Assembly: GCA_003222675.1 (NCBI GenBank) | Contig: QHWT01000069.1 | Coordinates: 1-64,000 of the forward strand | Reading direction: 5' to 3' | DNA length: 64,000 nucleotides | Source of the DNA: Acidobacteriota bacterium | Lineage (GTDB): Bacteria; Acidobacteriota; Vicinamibacteria; Vicinamibacterales; 2-12-FULL-66-21 | Shown: piece by piece, positions 1-10,145 of the stretch | Position numbering within the stretch: position 1 is the first letter of the stretch | How the letters are laid out: each line of letters starts with the position of its first letter | The notes under the pieces: model-generated | What the model was told of the DNA's origin: nothing | Seen by the model: only the letters and a program-made list of their open reading frames with translations | Database searches by the model: none | Position numbers and translations under genes: made by a program

Positions 1-1668
<1,668 letters not shown>

Positions 1669-1707
1669 GTGCTATGCCCTCGCTTTTCGAAGCTTTATAA
1701 CGTTACA

Positions 1708-1736
1708 AGTATAAAATGTGAGTAGACTTCAGTCAA
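1708..1736 (-). promoter_or_regulatory. Sigma70-like promoter of dnaK
   Basis: On the minus strand a -35 box TTGACT (1731-1736) and a -10 box TATACT (1708-1713) are separated by exactly 17 bases and lie about 40 bases before the dnaK start. A short GACT-N2-AGTC inverted repeat overlaps the -35 box. I see no CIRCE element. Confidence 0.75.
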
Positions 1737-1780
1737 GCCAGACGATGGAAATCTCGCGCGCCGGACCGGTTGGGCGTTGG

Positions 1781-1789
1781 TGCTATACT
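1781..1789 (+). promoter_or_regulatory. Possible extended -10 promoter for the FecR/DUF6600 gene
   Basis: TGCTATACT matches an extended -10 element (TG-n-TATACT) about 140 bases before the start at 1930. No convincing -35 box is present at the right distance, which is tolerated for extended -10 promoters. This is the only promoter-like match in the gap. Confidence 0.35.
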
Positions 1790-1814
1790 GCGAATTGCCA
1801 GCCCCGCCCATCGG

Positions 1815-1912
1815 GATTTTGTGATTTCCGCGATTTGTGATTTGGTGAATTGCGCTGAAATTGCCCAGTCCGCGTCAAAATCATCATTTCACTGAATCGG
1901 CACGTCACCCGA
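1815..1912. repeat. Inverted word repeat (GATTTGGTGA family)
   Basis: The left side carries degenerate copies of GTGATTTGGTGAATT and the right side their complements (AATCATCATTTCACTGAATC), so the transcript could fold into an imperfect hairpin. The same word family recurs at 3838-3949 and 27904-28018. Confidence 0.6.
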
Positions 1913-1929
1913 TCCACAGAGGCTTCCTT

Positions 1930-3837
1930 ATGTTCCGCCGCTTTCTGGCGTTTTTCACTGTTGCGGCGCTCGGCCTGGCTGTCCCCGTCTACGCCCAGGA
2001 ACAGGAACCGGACTACGGTGCACCGGCGCACGTCGCGTTTGTCGACGGCGCCGCCACGCTCGAACGCGAAGGACGTACAGAAACATCCGCCTTGAACATG
2101 CCGCTCCTGAGCGGCGATCGCCTTCGCACCGCCGAAGGGCGCGTGGAGGTGCTCTTCGAGGATGGGAGCGCGCTGCACCTGGACGAGCGCACGACGATCG
2201 ACGTGCAGTCCGACGATCTCCTGCGGCTGATCGATGGCCGCATCCGGCTCAGTCTCGCGGGCCCTTCGCGTCAGATCGATTACCGCATCGACTCCGCCGC
2301 GGGCTCCGTTCACATCACGCAGGCTGGTGAGTACCGCATTGCGATGGTGCACGGTGAACGCGAAACGCAGCTCGAGCTCGCGGTGTTGCGGGGCGCTGGC
2401 GAAATCTTCACCGACCAGGGTTCGACGCCGGTCAGGGCTGGTGAACGCGCGTATGCGAGCGACGGGCTCGCCCCTTCGTATCCTTACGTGTTCAATTCGG
2501 CGAATTGGGACGCATTTGATCGCTGGTCAGAGACGCGGCGCGACGTGCGTCTCGGCGTGTCGAGCCAGTATCTCCCCACATCGATGCAGACGTATGCACC
2601 GGAGTTCGATCAGTACGGCGACTGGCGCTACGCCCAGCCGTATGGCTACGTCTGGTATCCGCGCGTGGCCGGTGGATGGCGTCCTTATTACTACGGCCGC
2701 TGGATCTCGTATCCGCGGTACGGGTGGACGTGGGTCGGTCTCGATTTCTTCTCGTGGCCCACGCACCATTTCGGCCGCTGGGGCTTCTCCGCCGGCTCGT
2801 GGTTCTGGATCCCCGGCAACCGGTGGGCGCCGGCTTATGTCTCGTGGGCGTATGCGCCAGGCTACGTGAGCTGGTGCCCGCTCGGATTCAACAATCGCCC
2901 GGTCATCGCGATCAACCTGAATTTTGGCAGCCGGTACTACTCCCCCTGGAATGCCTGGACGGTGGTGAACGCCGGCCATTTCGGCGGCGCGTTCGTGAAT
3001 CAACGCGCCGTGTTCGTCGATCGGTTCGATCAGCGTCATCGACCCGTGTTCGTGACGCGGCCCGGCGCGCCGGCATTCCGCGACGTGGCGATTTCGAGGG
3101 GCTCGGCGCCCATTCGCTGGGCCGGCGCGCCGTCGCTTCCGGCTGAAGGCGGAAGCCGCCAGAATGCGCGACCCGACCGAGCGCGCGGCGCTGACACCGC
3201 TCGGCCGCGCGACAACTACTTCACACGCGGCGGCGACCGCGGCGAGCACGTCGCCGCGCCGGCGGCACCGAGCGCGACACGCAGCACACTGCCTGGGCCC
3301 TCGCGTCAGCCGCGGGATATCACGGCGCCCCGCGCCCCGAGACCGTACGAGGGACCTGTCCAGAGCCGTGCCGGCGGGTCACGTGACGCTAACGTCAGCG
3401 GGCAGCGCACCGCGCCGGACGGTGCGATACGACGCATCGAGCCGCGCGCCGGGGACAAGGCGGTCTACGCTCCGCGCGAAAGGATCGGCCGCGATCCGAG
3501 GCTGCCGTACTCGGCGCCGTCCGGGCCGGTGACTCAGGATCCCCGCACCGCGGCGCCGTACTACGATCGCCCGATGCGACGCGAACCTGCCCCGAACCGC
3601 GTTGACGGGCCGAGCCGGCCGGAGCGCGGCGGGATGGCAGTGCCGCGGGGCGACGGCGGTTCTCAGCGGCCATCATCCGGTGGTCAGGCCGCGCCAGGCC
3701 GGGTGGCGCCTCCTCCGCAGTCCGCGCCAGCTCCGGCGCCGCAGCGATCGGCTCCCGCCGAACGTTCACGCCCCTCCGGCGGGCAGTCCACCGGACAGGC
3801 AACCTCGCGTCGAGGGGGAGGCCGGGGCGGCCAATGA
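1930..3837 (+). CDS. Secreted FecR-domain / DUF6600-type protein with long disordered tail
   Basis: Predicted exported protein of 635 residues, probably periplasmic or surface-associated; its molecular role is unknown. A signal peptide covers about residues 1-22 (ends VPVYA), followed by a FecR-like beta domain (about 30-150) with the typical sequence around LLSGDRLRTAEGRVEVLFED. From about 225 to 330 comes a Trp/Tyr-rich region (YGDWRYAQPYGYVWYP and related runs) typical of the DUF6600 family. The rest, from about 400, is low complexity and rich in Arg, Pro, Ala and Gly. I chose the ATG at 1930 because it opens the signal peptide and has AGAGG upstream; the frame is open back to 1861. A REP-like palindrome sits inside the coding sequence at 3136-3166, at the start of the disordered tail. 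Confidence 0.85.
   Translation: MFRRFLAFFTVAALGLAVPVYAQEQEPDYGAPAHVAFVDGAATLEREGRTETSALNMPLLSGDRLRTAEGRVEVLFEDGSALHLDERTTIDVQSDDLLRLIDGRIRLSLAGPSRQIDYRIDSAAGSVHITQAGEYRIAMVHGERETQLELAVLRGAGEIFTDQGSTPVRAGERAYASDGLAPSYPYVFNSANWDAFDRWSETRRDVRLGVSSQYLPTSMQTYAPEFDQYGDWRYAQPYGYVWYPRVAGGWRPYYYGRWISYPRYGWTWVGLDFFSWPTHHFGRWGFSAGSWFWIPGNRWAPAYVSWAYAPGYVSWCPLGFNNRPVIAINLNFGSRYYSPWNAWTVVNAGHFGGAFVNQRAVFVDRFDQRHRPVFVTRPGAPAFRDVAISRGSAPIRWAGAPSLPAEGGSRQNARPDRARGADTARPRDNYFTRGGDRGEHVAAPAAPSATRSTLPGPSRQPRDITAPRAPRPYEGPVQSRAGGSRDANVSGQRTAPDGAIRRIEPRAGDKAVYAPRERIGRDPRLPYSAPSGPVTQDPRTAAPYYDRPMRREPAPNRVDGPSRPERGGMAVPRGDGGSQRPSSGGQAAPGRVAPPPQSAPAPAPQRSAPAERSRPSGGQSTGQATSRRGGGRGGQ
3136..3166. repeat. REP-like palindrome inside a coding sequence
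   Basis: CTTCCGGCTGAAGGCGGAAG followed by CCGCCAGAATG is a near copy of the element at 29161-29190 (CCGCCTGAAGGCGGAAG then CCACCAGAATG). Here it is translated in frame as part of the low-complexity tail. Confidence 0.7.
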
Positions 3838-3949
3838 GATTTGGTGATTTGGTGATCCGCTGATTTGGTGATCTGTCCACGGCGGGCCCAAACCAGCTAC
3901 CATGGGATCGATCACCAAATCACTGAATCCAACAATCACCAACTCGTCC
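3838..3949. repeat. Inverted word repeat (GATTTGGTGA family) between two genes
   Basis: Three to four copies of GATTTGGTGAT on the left face complements such as GATCACCAAATCACTGAATC on the right, forming a potential stem over about 110 bases. It fills the entire gap up to the next start codon. Confidence 0.7.
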
Positions 3950-3950
3950 G

Positions 3951-6209
3951 ATGGCTCGTTACGTCGTCAAGCTCGCGCGCAACGCGGGCATCGTCATTCT
4001 CTTCCTGATTGCGGCGACGCTCGGCACGGTCACGGGGGTCGTCTTCGCCTTCGCGAACGACCTGCCCCGCATCTCAGCGCTCGACGACTATTCGCCGAGC
4101 ACGATTACGCGCGTGTACGGCGCGCACGGCGATGTGGTTGGCGAGTTCGCGATCCAGCGCCGCGTCATCATCCGCTATCAGGACATCTCGCCCAACCTGC
4201 GCAACGCGATCCTCGCGGCGGAAGACGATACATTCTTTCAGCACTTCGGCTTGAGCATTCCGCACATCGTGGTTGCGGCGATTAAGGATTTGATCGAGTT
4301 CCGCAAGGCAGCCGGCGCCAGCACGCTGACGCAGCAGCTCACGCGCAAGCTGTTCCTCAAGGACGACAAGGCGTGGTCGCGCAAGGTGAAGGAAGCGCTC
4401 CTCACCATCCAGATCGAGAAGCGCTACACGAAAGAAGAGATCTTCACGCTCTACTGCAACCAGATGTATTTCGGCCACGGCGCCTATGGCGTCGAAGCGG
4501 CGTCGCGGCTGTATTTCGCGAAGTCCGCGAAGGATCTGACGATCGAGGAAGCGGCGCTCATCGCGGGCATTCTGCAGGGAAATGTCCGCCAGAGCCCATA
4601 CGTGAACATGGACGCCGCGCTGCGCAGGCGCAATTACGCGCTCGACCGGATGGCGGACGTCCACTTCATCACCCCGCAGCAGGCGGCGGAAGCCAAGAAG
4701 AAGCCGATTGTCACGCGGGGGGATCCATCGATGCAGTCGGCGACGACTGCGCCGTATTTCCTGGAGGAGGTCCGCAAGGAGCTCGAAGCGCGCTACGGCG
4801 CGAAGCAGTTGTACGAGAACGGCCTCACGGTGCAGACCGGGCTGGACCTCAAGCTGCAGGATGTGGCGAACCGCGCGCTGGACCAGGGCCTTCGGCGCAT
4901 CGATCACATTCACGGGTTCCGTAAGCCGCGCCGCAACATCCTCGACGAGCATCACGACATTGACACGTTCAAGCAGGCGCGATGGGAGCGGCCATTCGCG
5001 GTGAATGACGTCGTCGCTGCCGTGGTGACCGACGTTGACACGTCCGCGATCCGCCTGCGTGCCGGCGATTACCACGTCGCGATCGACAAGAAGGGATTCG
5101 CGTGGACGCACAAGACGCCGCCGCAGCTCCTGCGCCGCGGCGATCTCGTCGAGGCGAAACTGCTGACGATCGACGGGGTGTCGCACGCGGCGAGCGGGAC
5201 GATCGAGCAACCCCCTCTCGTCGAGGGTGCGGTGCTCGCGCTCGATAACCGCACAGGCCAGATCCGGATCATGACCGGCGGGTTCAGCTTCGATCGGAGC
5301 AAGTTCAACCGCGCGACGCAGGCATTCCGGCAGGTGGGTTCCGCGTTCAAGCCGTTCGTGTACACGACCGCCATCGATCGCGGTTACACGCCGACGACGA
5401 TCCTGCAGGACGTGCCGGTCAGCTTCACCGCAGGCCCCGGGCAACCGTTGTATTCACCGCAGAATTACGATCACAAGTTCGAAGGTCCGATCACGCTGCG
5501 GCACGCGCTTGAAGAGTCGCGCAACGTTCCGGCAGTACGTGTGATGGATCAGCTCGGTCCGAAGCAGGTGATCTCTTACGCGCGGCGCTTTGGCCTGACC
5601 TCGCCGCTTCCCCCTTACCTTCCCGTCGCGCTCGGCGCTGCCGAAGCCACGTTGCTGGAGATGACGAGCGCGTATTCGGTGTTTCCGAACCAGGGCGTCC
5701 GGATGACGCCTTACGCGGTCCTGAAGGTCACTGATCGCGAAGGCAACGTGCTCGAGGAGAACCGCCCTGAACCGAAGGATGCGATTCGCGCGGATACCGC
5801 TTTCGTCATGACGAACCTGCTGCGCGGCGTCGTGCAGCACGGAACGGCGGCAAAGGCCGCAGCGTTGAACTGGACAATCGGCGGCAAGACGGGCACCACC
5901 GACGATTTTTCCGACGCGTGGTTCATCGGCTTCGATCCCGACGTCACGCTGGCGGTGTGGGTTGGCTACGACCAGCGCAAGCCGCTGGGCCCCGGTATGA
6001 GCGGCGCGGAAGCCGCGCTGCCGATCTGGATCGAGATCATGAAAGCGTGGATTGGCGACCGCAAGGACCCACCGAAGTTCGACGCCCCCGGCAACATCGT
6101 GTTCGTCTCGGTCGACAAAGGCTCAGGATCGGCAACCGAGGACGCCGCTCCGGGATCGATCAACGAGGCGTTCATCGCCGGCACGCAGCCGGGCTCGATC
6201 AGGCAGTGA
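3951..6209 (+). CDS. Class A penicillin-binding protein (PBP1A-type transglycosylase/transpeptidase)
   Basis: Bifunctional peptidoglycan synthase of 752 residues anchored in the inner membrane by one N-terminal helix (about residues 11-34). The GT51 glycosyltransferase domain shows EDDTFFQHFG with the catalytic Glu at 91 and the STLTQQL motif. The transpeptidase domain carries all three active-site motifs: S464-A-F-K467, S523-R-N525 and K646-T-G. A small OB-like insert (about 330-410) lies between the two domains, as in PBP1A. It uses lipid II to polymerise and cross-link glycan strands. It starts at an ATG right after a hairpin repeat with no strong Shine-Dalgarno sequence. The three catalytic motifs make the call firm; the exact paralogue name (mrcA or ponA) is not assignable from sequence alone. 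Confidence 0.95.
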   Translation: MARYVVKLARNAGIVILFLIAATLGTVTGVVFAFANDLPRISALDDYSPSTITRVYGAHGDVVGEFAIQRRVIIRYQDISPNLRNAILAAEDDTFFQHFGLSIPHIVVAAIKDLIEFRKAAGASTLTQQLTRKLFLKDDKAWSRKVKEALLTIQIEKRYTKEEIFTLYCNQMYFGHGAYGVEAASRLYFAKSAKDLTIEEAALIAGILQGNVRQSPYVNMDAALRRRNYALDRMADVHFITPQQAAEAKKKPIVTRGDPSMQSATTAPYFLEEVRKELEARYGAKQLYENGLTVQTGLDLKLQDVANRALDQGLRRIDHIHGFRKPRRNILDEHHDIDTFKQARWERPFAVNDVVAAVVTDVDTSAIRLRAGDYHVAIDKKGFAWTHKTPPQLLRRGDLVEAKLLTIDGVSHAASGTIEQPPLVEGAVLALDNRTGQIRIMTGGFSFDRSKFNRATQAFRQVGSAFKPFVYTTAIDRGYTPTTILQDVPVSFTAGPGQPLYSPQNYDHKFEGPITLRHALEESRNVPAVRVMDQLGPKQVISYARRFGLTSPLPPYLPVALGAAEATLLEMTSAYSVFPNQGVRMTPYAVLKVTDREGNVLEENRPEPKDAIRADTAFVMTNLLRGVVQHGTAAKAAALNWTIGGKTGTTDDFSDAWFIGFDPDVTLAVWVGYDQRKPLGPGMSGAEAALPIWIEIMKAWIGDRKDPPKFDAPGNIVFVSVDKGSGSATEDAAPGSINEAFIAGTQPGSIRQ

Positions 6210-6411
6210 CCGACGCTGCCGATTGTTGACTGCAGGCGGCTGAGCAATCGCCACGCTTCGGTGTGCGGTGCTCGCTGAATGTCCGACTATTGCCGACGTT
6301 CACGAGCGGACGCTCCGTCCCACGACCGAGCGGTGCCGCCGGGGGATCGTTCCTAACCCGTTGGTTGGACAGCGTCAGGTCGGGCACGAGATCCGCAAGA
6401 TGGTCGCTTCC

Positions 6412-8823
6412 ATGAATCTCCTGCGCGACATCCGCTACGGCGTCCGCGTTCTCATCGGCAGCCCTGCGTTCGCCGCCGCATCCGTTGCGGTCATGGCGCT
6501 CGGCGTGGGCGTGTCGACAGCGGTCTTCTCGGTCATGCGCGGCGTCCTGGTGACGCCTCTTCCGTATCACGCGCCCGATCGAATAGTGCTCTTCCGCGCC
6601 GACGTGCCGGGATACGTCCATGAACCCGCGCTGACCGCAGACGAGCTTTCCGCGCTTCGCGAGCGCACGGACCTCTTCGAGTCGGTCGCGGTGATCAACG
6701 AGTCAGAGGGGAATCTCACCTCGCCCGACGACATGGCCGCCGTGACGGCGGCGTCGATCAGCGAAAACTTCTTCCAGACGCTCGGCGTTGCGCCGCTGCT
6801 CGGGCGGTCCGTCTCCTACGGCGACTTCGGAGAACAGTGGATCGCGGCGGTCGACATCAGCTACGAGGCATGGCAGCGCCACTTCCAGGGTGACCCCAGG
6901 ATTATCGGACGCCGCATCGAGGTGAACAACATCCCGGTGACAGTCGTCGGCGTGCTTCCGCCCGGGTTCCACCTGTATCTCGGTCCTGGCGTGACGGTCT
7001 CGACACGCGTCGACATCTGGTACCCGCGTTCCCCCGGTTACGATCGCGATCCCTTTCGCGGTCACGTGGTCATCGCGCGCCTGAGGGACGGCGTCGCGCT
7101 CGAGACCACCCGCGCGGCCGTGTCCGCGCTGGCAGCGAACCTCGTGGTGCAGCATCCCTCGAGCTATGCCACGGGACCCGTGCGTCTTTCGCTCAACACG
7201 CTCGACCGGGACGTCGTCAGCGAAGTGAAGCCGGCGCTGACGGCAATCGCGGGCGCCGTGACCTTCGTGCTGCTCATCGCGTGCGCGAACCTTGCGAACC
7301 TGCTGCTGGCGCGCGCGTCGGCGCGCGAACGCGAGCTGGGTGTCCGGATCGCGATTGGCGCGTCGCGCCGCGACATCGTGCGCCAACTGCTCGCGGAAGG
7401 GCTCGTCGTCGGAAGCCTTGGCGCGTGCGGCGGCCTGCTGCTTGCCGCGTGGGGCGTCGACGTGCTCGTCCGCCTCGCTCCCGCCGTCCTGCCGCACCTT
7501 GACATGATCCGAATCGACAACCATGCGGCGGCGTTTGCTGTCGTCGTGTCCGTCGTGTGCGCGGTGGTCGTGAGCCTCGTCCCCGCGCTCCACGTCACGA
7601 AGGGCAGCCTCGCGGACCGCATGAAGCGCGACCTCACATCACAGAGTGGAAGCAGGCTTCGCGGGGCGCTCGTCGCCAGTCAGCTCGCGTTGTCGCTCGT
7701 GCTGCTCGTCGGCGCCGGCCTGATGGTGCGGACATTCATCAGCATGCGCGCAGTGCCACTTGGATTCGATCCTTCGGACGCCCTGACGATGAACGTAGCG
7801 CTGCAGCTGCAGCGGTTCGGAACGGGACCAATCGATGAAGCAAGCGCCAGGACCCTTGCGTTCTATCACCAGCTTGCAGAGGCAGTGCGGGACATTCCCG
7901 GCGCGGAGCAGGTCGGCATCGGCCTTCCGGTTCCTCTGAGGGGCATCGGCTTCATCGCCGAACGGTTTGCGATTGACGCGTCCGGACCCCAATATCAGGC
8001 CGATGGCGTCCTCGCCCTCGCGGGATTCCTGGAAACGTTACGCGTTCCGCTGGTTGCCGGTCGGTACTTCACCGTCGCGGATGACGACCGGCCCGTCGTC
8101 ATTCTGGATCAGCGCCTGGCCGAGCAGCTGTGGCCGCACCAGTCAGCCATCGGCCGCCGCCTTCTCCTGAAGTCACTGCACGAAAAGTGGGTCGAAGTCG
8201 CCGGCGTCGTGGCGCACGTGCAGATGCAGGACGTGCGTCACAAAGATCCGCCGCAGATCTGGATGACATATGCGACGGAGTCCTATTCCGAACTGAACAT
8301 CGTCGTGCGCGCGCGAAATGCGTCCGCGCTGATATCGCCGGTAAAGAATGCCGTGCAGCGACTTGGTGCCGGTCGCCCGGTGCACGACGTCGCTCTGCTG
8401 GACGACTATGTCGCGGACGCAACTGCCGACACGCGGTTCGCGCTGCTCGTGCTTTTCGCATTTGCCGCGATCGCGGTCATCCTCGCGGCAATTGGAGTCT
8501 ACGGGGTGGTCGCGTTTGCGACCGCGAGACGCAGTCGGGAAATCGCTGTCCGCATCGCGCTCGGCGCAGACGCGCGCGGCATCGTGGCACTCGTGCTGCG
8601 GGACGGACTGGCATGGATCGCCGCCGGCCTGCTCACCGGGATCGGCGGCGCGCTGGTACTGTCACGCTATCTCGGCGCACTGCTGTTCAGGATTGGCGAC
8701 CGCGATCCGATCACGTTCGCGACGGTAGCGGTGCTGCTCGCGGCTGTCGCGCTCCTCGCTACCGCCCTCCCCGCCGTACGGGCGGTGTGGACGGACCCGA
8801 TGCTCGCCTTGCGCGCGGAGTAA
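6412..8823 (+). CDS. ADOP-type ABC transporter permease (MacB/FtsX family), intact
   Basis: Acidobacterial duplicated orphan permease of 803 residues, built from two FtsX-like halves each with a MacB-type periplasmic core. The N-terminal helix begins MNLLRDIRYGVRVLIG, followed by the first helix and the periplasmic domain up to about residue 280. A central permease block contains LLIACANLANLLLARAS, and a second block near the C-terminus contains IAVRIALGADARGI. No ATPase gene is adjacent, which is typical of these orphan permeases; the substrate is unknown. The ATG at 6412 was chosen because it matches the usual family start; an in-frame ATG at 6400 and a GTG at 6268 are possible. It serves as an intact reference for the broken paralogue at 34749-37386. 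Confidence 0.9.
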   Translation: MNLLRDIRYGVRVLIGSPAFAAASVAVMALGVGVSTAVFSVMRGVLVTPLPYHAPDRIVLFRADVPGYVHEPALTADELSALRERTDLFESVAVINESEGNLTSPDDMAAVTAASISENFFQTLGVAPLLGRSVSYGDFGEQWIAAVDISYEAWQRHFQGDPRIIGRRIEVNNIPVTVVGVLPPGFHLYLGPGVTVSTRVDIWYPRSPGYDRDPFRGHVVIARLRDGVALETTRAAVSALAANLVVQHPSSYATGPVRLSLNTLDRDVVSEVKPALTAIAGAVTFVLLIACANLANLLLARASARERELGVRIAIGASRRDIVRQLLAEGLVVGSLGACGGLLLAAWGVDVLVRLAPAVLPHLDMIRIDNHAAAFAVVVSVVCAVVVSLVPALHVTKGSLADRMKRDLTSQSGSRLRGALVASQLALSLVLLVGAGLMVRTFISMRAVPLGFDPSDALTMNVALQLQRFGTGPIDEASARTLAFYHQLAEAVRDIPGAEQVGIGLPVPLRGIGFIAERFAIDASGPQYQADGVLALAGFLETLRVPLVAGRYFTVADDDRPVVILDQRLAEQLWPHQSAIGRRLLLKSLHEKWVEVAGVVAHVQMQDVRHKDPPQIWMTYATESYSELNIVVRARNASALISPVKNAVQRLGAGRPVHDVALLDDYVADATADTRFALLVLFAFAAIAVILAAIGVYGVVAFATARRSREIAVRIALGADARGIVALVLRDGLAWIAAGLLTGIGGALVLSRYLGALLFRIGDRDPITFATVAVLLAAVALLATALPAVRAVWTDPMLALRAE

Positions 8824-8847
8824 TAAATACTGCGGATGCCTTAGGCG

Positions 8848-8948
8848 CGTTTCAAAACTACCGTAGCGCAGCCCTTCAGGGCTGCCCGGCCGCCGTCAAG
8901 CAGGCCTAAAGGCCCGCGCTACGCAAGGCCGCCGTTCAATTTGAAACG
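8848..8948. repeat. Nested inverted-repeat element between convergent genes
   Basis: Outer arms CGTTTCAAA (8848-8856) and TTTGAAACG (8940-8948) enclose inner arms GTAGCGC (8863-8869) and GCGCTACG (8916-8923). Inside these are two small palindromes, GCAGCCCTTCAGGGCTGC and AGGCCTAAAGGCC. It lies between the stop of the plus-strand permease and the stop of prfB, so it may end transcription from both sides, although no T-run follows. Confidence 0.8.
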
Positions 8949-8953
8949 AGCGT

Positions 8954-10094
8954 CTACACCTCCTCGTCCAGAGTCACCTCGGACAGCGCCCCGGCGGCCT
9001 TCTTCATCAAGTACGTTTTGATGAACCCGTCGATGTCGCCGTCGAGCACGCGGTTGATGTCCCCCACCTGCTCCTTCGTCCGGTGATCCTTCACCATCTG
9101 GTACGGATGGAGCACGTAGCTGCGGATCTGACTGCCGAAGGCGATATCGCGCTTTTCGCCACCGAGTTTGTCGAGCGTCGCCTGCTGCTCCTTCATCTTC
9201 AGATCGAATAGCCGCGCTCTCAGAACCTTCATCGCCTGCGCACGGTTCTTGTGCTGCGATCGCTCGTTCTGGCACGAGACGACGATGCCGGTCGGAAGGT
9301 GGGTGATGCGGACGGCGGAGTCGGTGACGTTGACGTGCTGGCCGCCCGCGCCGCTGGAGCGGTACGTGTCGACACGCAGGTCTTTCTCGTCGATGCCGAC
9401 CTCGATGTCCTCGGGCAGCTCGGGCCACACGTAGACCGACGCAAACGACGTGTGACGCCGCGCCGCCTGATCGAACGGCGAAATGCGGACGAGCCGATGG
9501 ACGCCCGCTTCCGCGAGCATGAGACCGTACGCGTAGTCGCCGTACACCTCGAATGTCGCGCTCTTGATGCCCGCTTCGTCGCCCGGCTGCTGATCCATGA
9601 CCTCGCGCTTGAAGCCGCGACGCTCCGTCCATCGCAGGTACATGCGCAGCAGCATCTCGGCCCAGTCCTGCGACTCGGTGCCGCCGGCGCCCGGATGGAT
9701 CGTGACGATCGCGTTCTTGCGATCGTGCTCGCCGCCGAGCATCTTCTTCGTTTCGCCGGCTTCGACTTCTTCGGCGAATTCATCGAGAGCGCGCGCCAGA
9801 TCGTCCGCGACCGGCTCCCCTGCCTGCGCCCACTCGACGAGCACGGCGAGGTCGTCTCCCCGACGCCGCAGTGAATCGGTCAGCCGCTGATCGTCCTCGA
9901 GCCGGCGGCGACGCTGCATCACCTTCTGCGCAGCCGCCTGGTCCTTCCAGAAGTCCGGCTCCGCAACGCGCTGTTCTATTCTCGAGAGTTCTTCCGCGGG
10001 ACGCGCGGCGTCAAAGATAGCTCCGCAGGTCGGAGGCGCGCTTGGCGAGATCCTGATACCGGCGGAGCTGCTCGTCTAACTGAATGGTCGGCAT
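8954..10094 (-). CDS. prfB: Peptide chain release factor 2, expressed through a programmed +1 frameshift
   Basis: Class I release factor recognising UAA and UGA. The reading frame begins at the ATG at 10094 ([20 protein letters not shown]...), reaches an in-frame UGA after 27 codons, and continues in the +1 frame from GAC at 10012 down to 8954, giving about 379 residues. The second part contains the stop-codon-recognising SPF motif (RISPFDQ) and the catalytic GGQ motif ([10 protein letters not shown]). RF2 is usually about 365 residues; the extra length is a short acidic tail ending TLDEEV. The frameshift site CTTTGAC makes synthesis depend on RF2 level, a conserved autoregulatory loop. It is followed downstream by a nested hairpin element. 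Confidence 0.96.
10009..10024 (-). promoter_or_regulatory. prfB: Programmed +1 frameshift site of prfB
   Basis: On the minus strand the sequence reads CGGAGCTATCTTTGACG. CTT is codon 27, TGA (10013-10011) is the in-frame stop, and slipping by one base gives CTT-GAC. The purine-rich CGGAG just upstream stands where the stimulatory internal Shine-Dalgarno sits in other prfB genes. The protein on both sides is RF2, so the shift is needed. Confidence 0.92.
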
Positions 10095-10145
10095 AAATGG
10101 CTTAGGGCTTGTGGCTCAGGGCTCGAGCTGGTTTATGGCTCACGG
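10095..10145. repeat. Degenerate direct repeat GGCTTAGGGCT / GGCTCACGGCT
   Basis: The gap between lnt and prfB is filled by degenerate copies of TGGCTCAGGGCT (GGCTTAGGGCTTGTGGCTC and so on). A related word reappears at about 63253-63276, at the end of the small membrane protein gene. Confidence 0.55.

Noticed and set aside
1861-1929. Upstream start for the FecR/DUF6600 gene
   Set aside because: The signal peptide starts at 1930 with a good AGAGG; the extra codons are hairpin repeat sequence.
6268-6411. Upstream start for the first ADOP permease
   Set aside because: The family N-terminus MNLLRDIRYG begins at 6412; the upstream residues have no family likeness.
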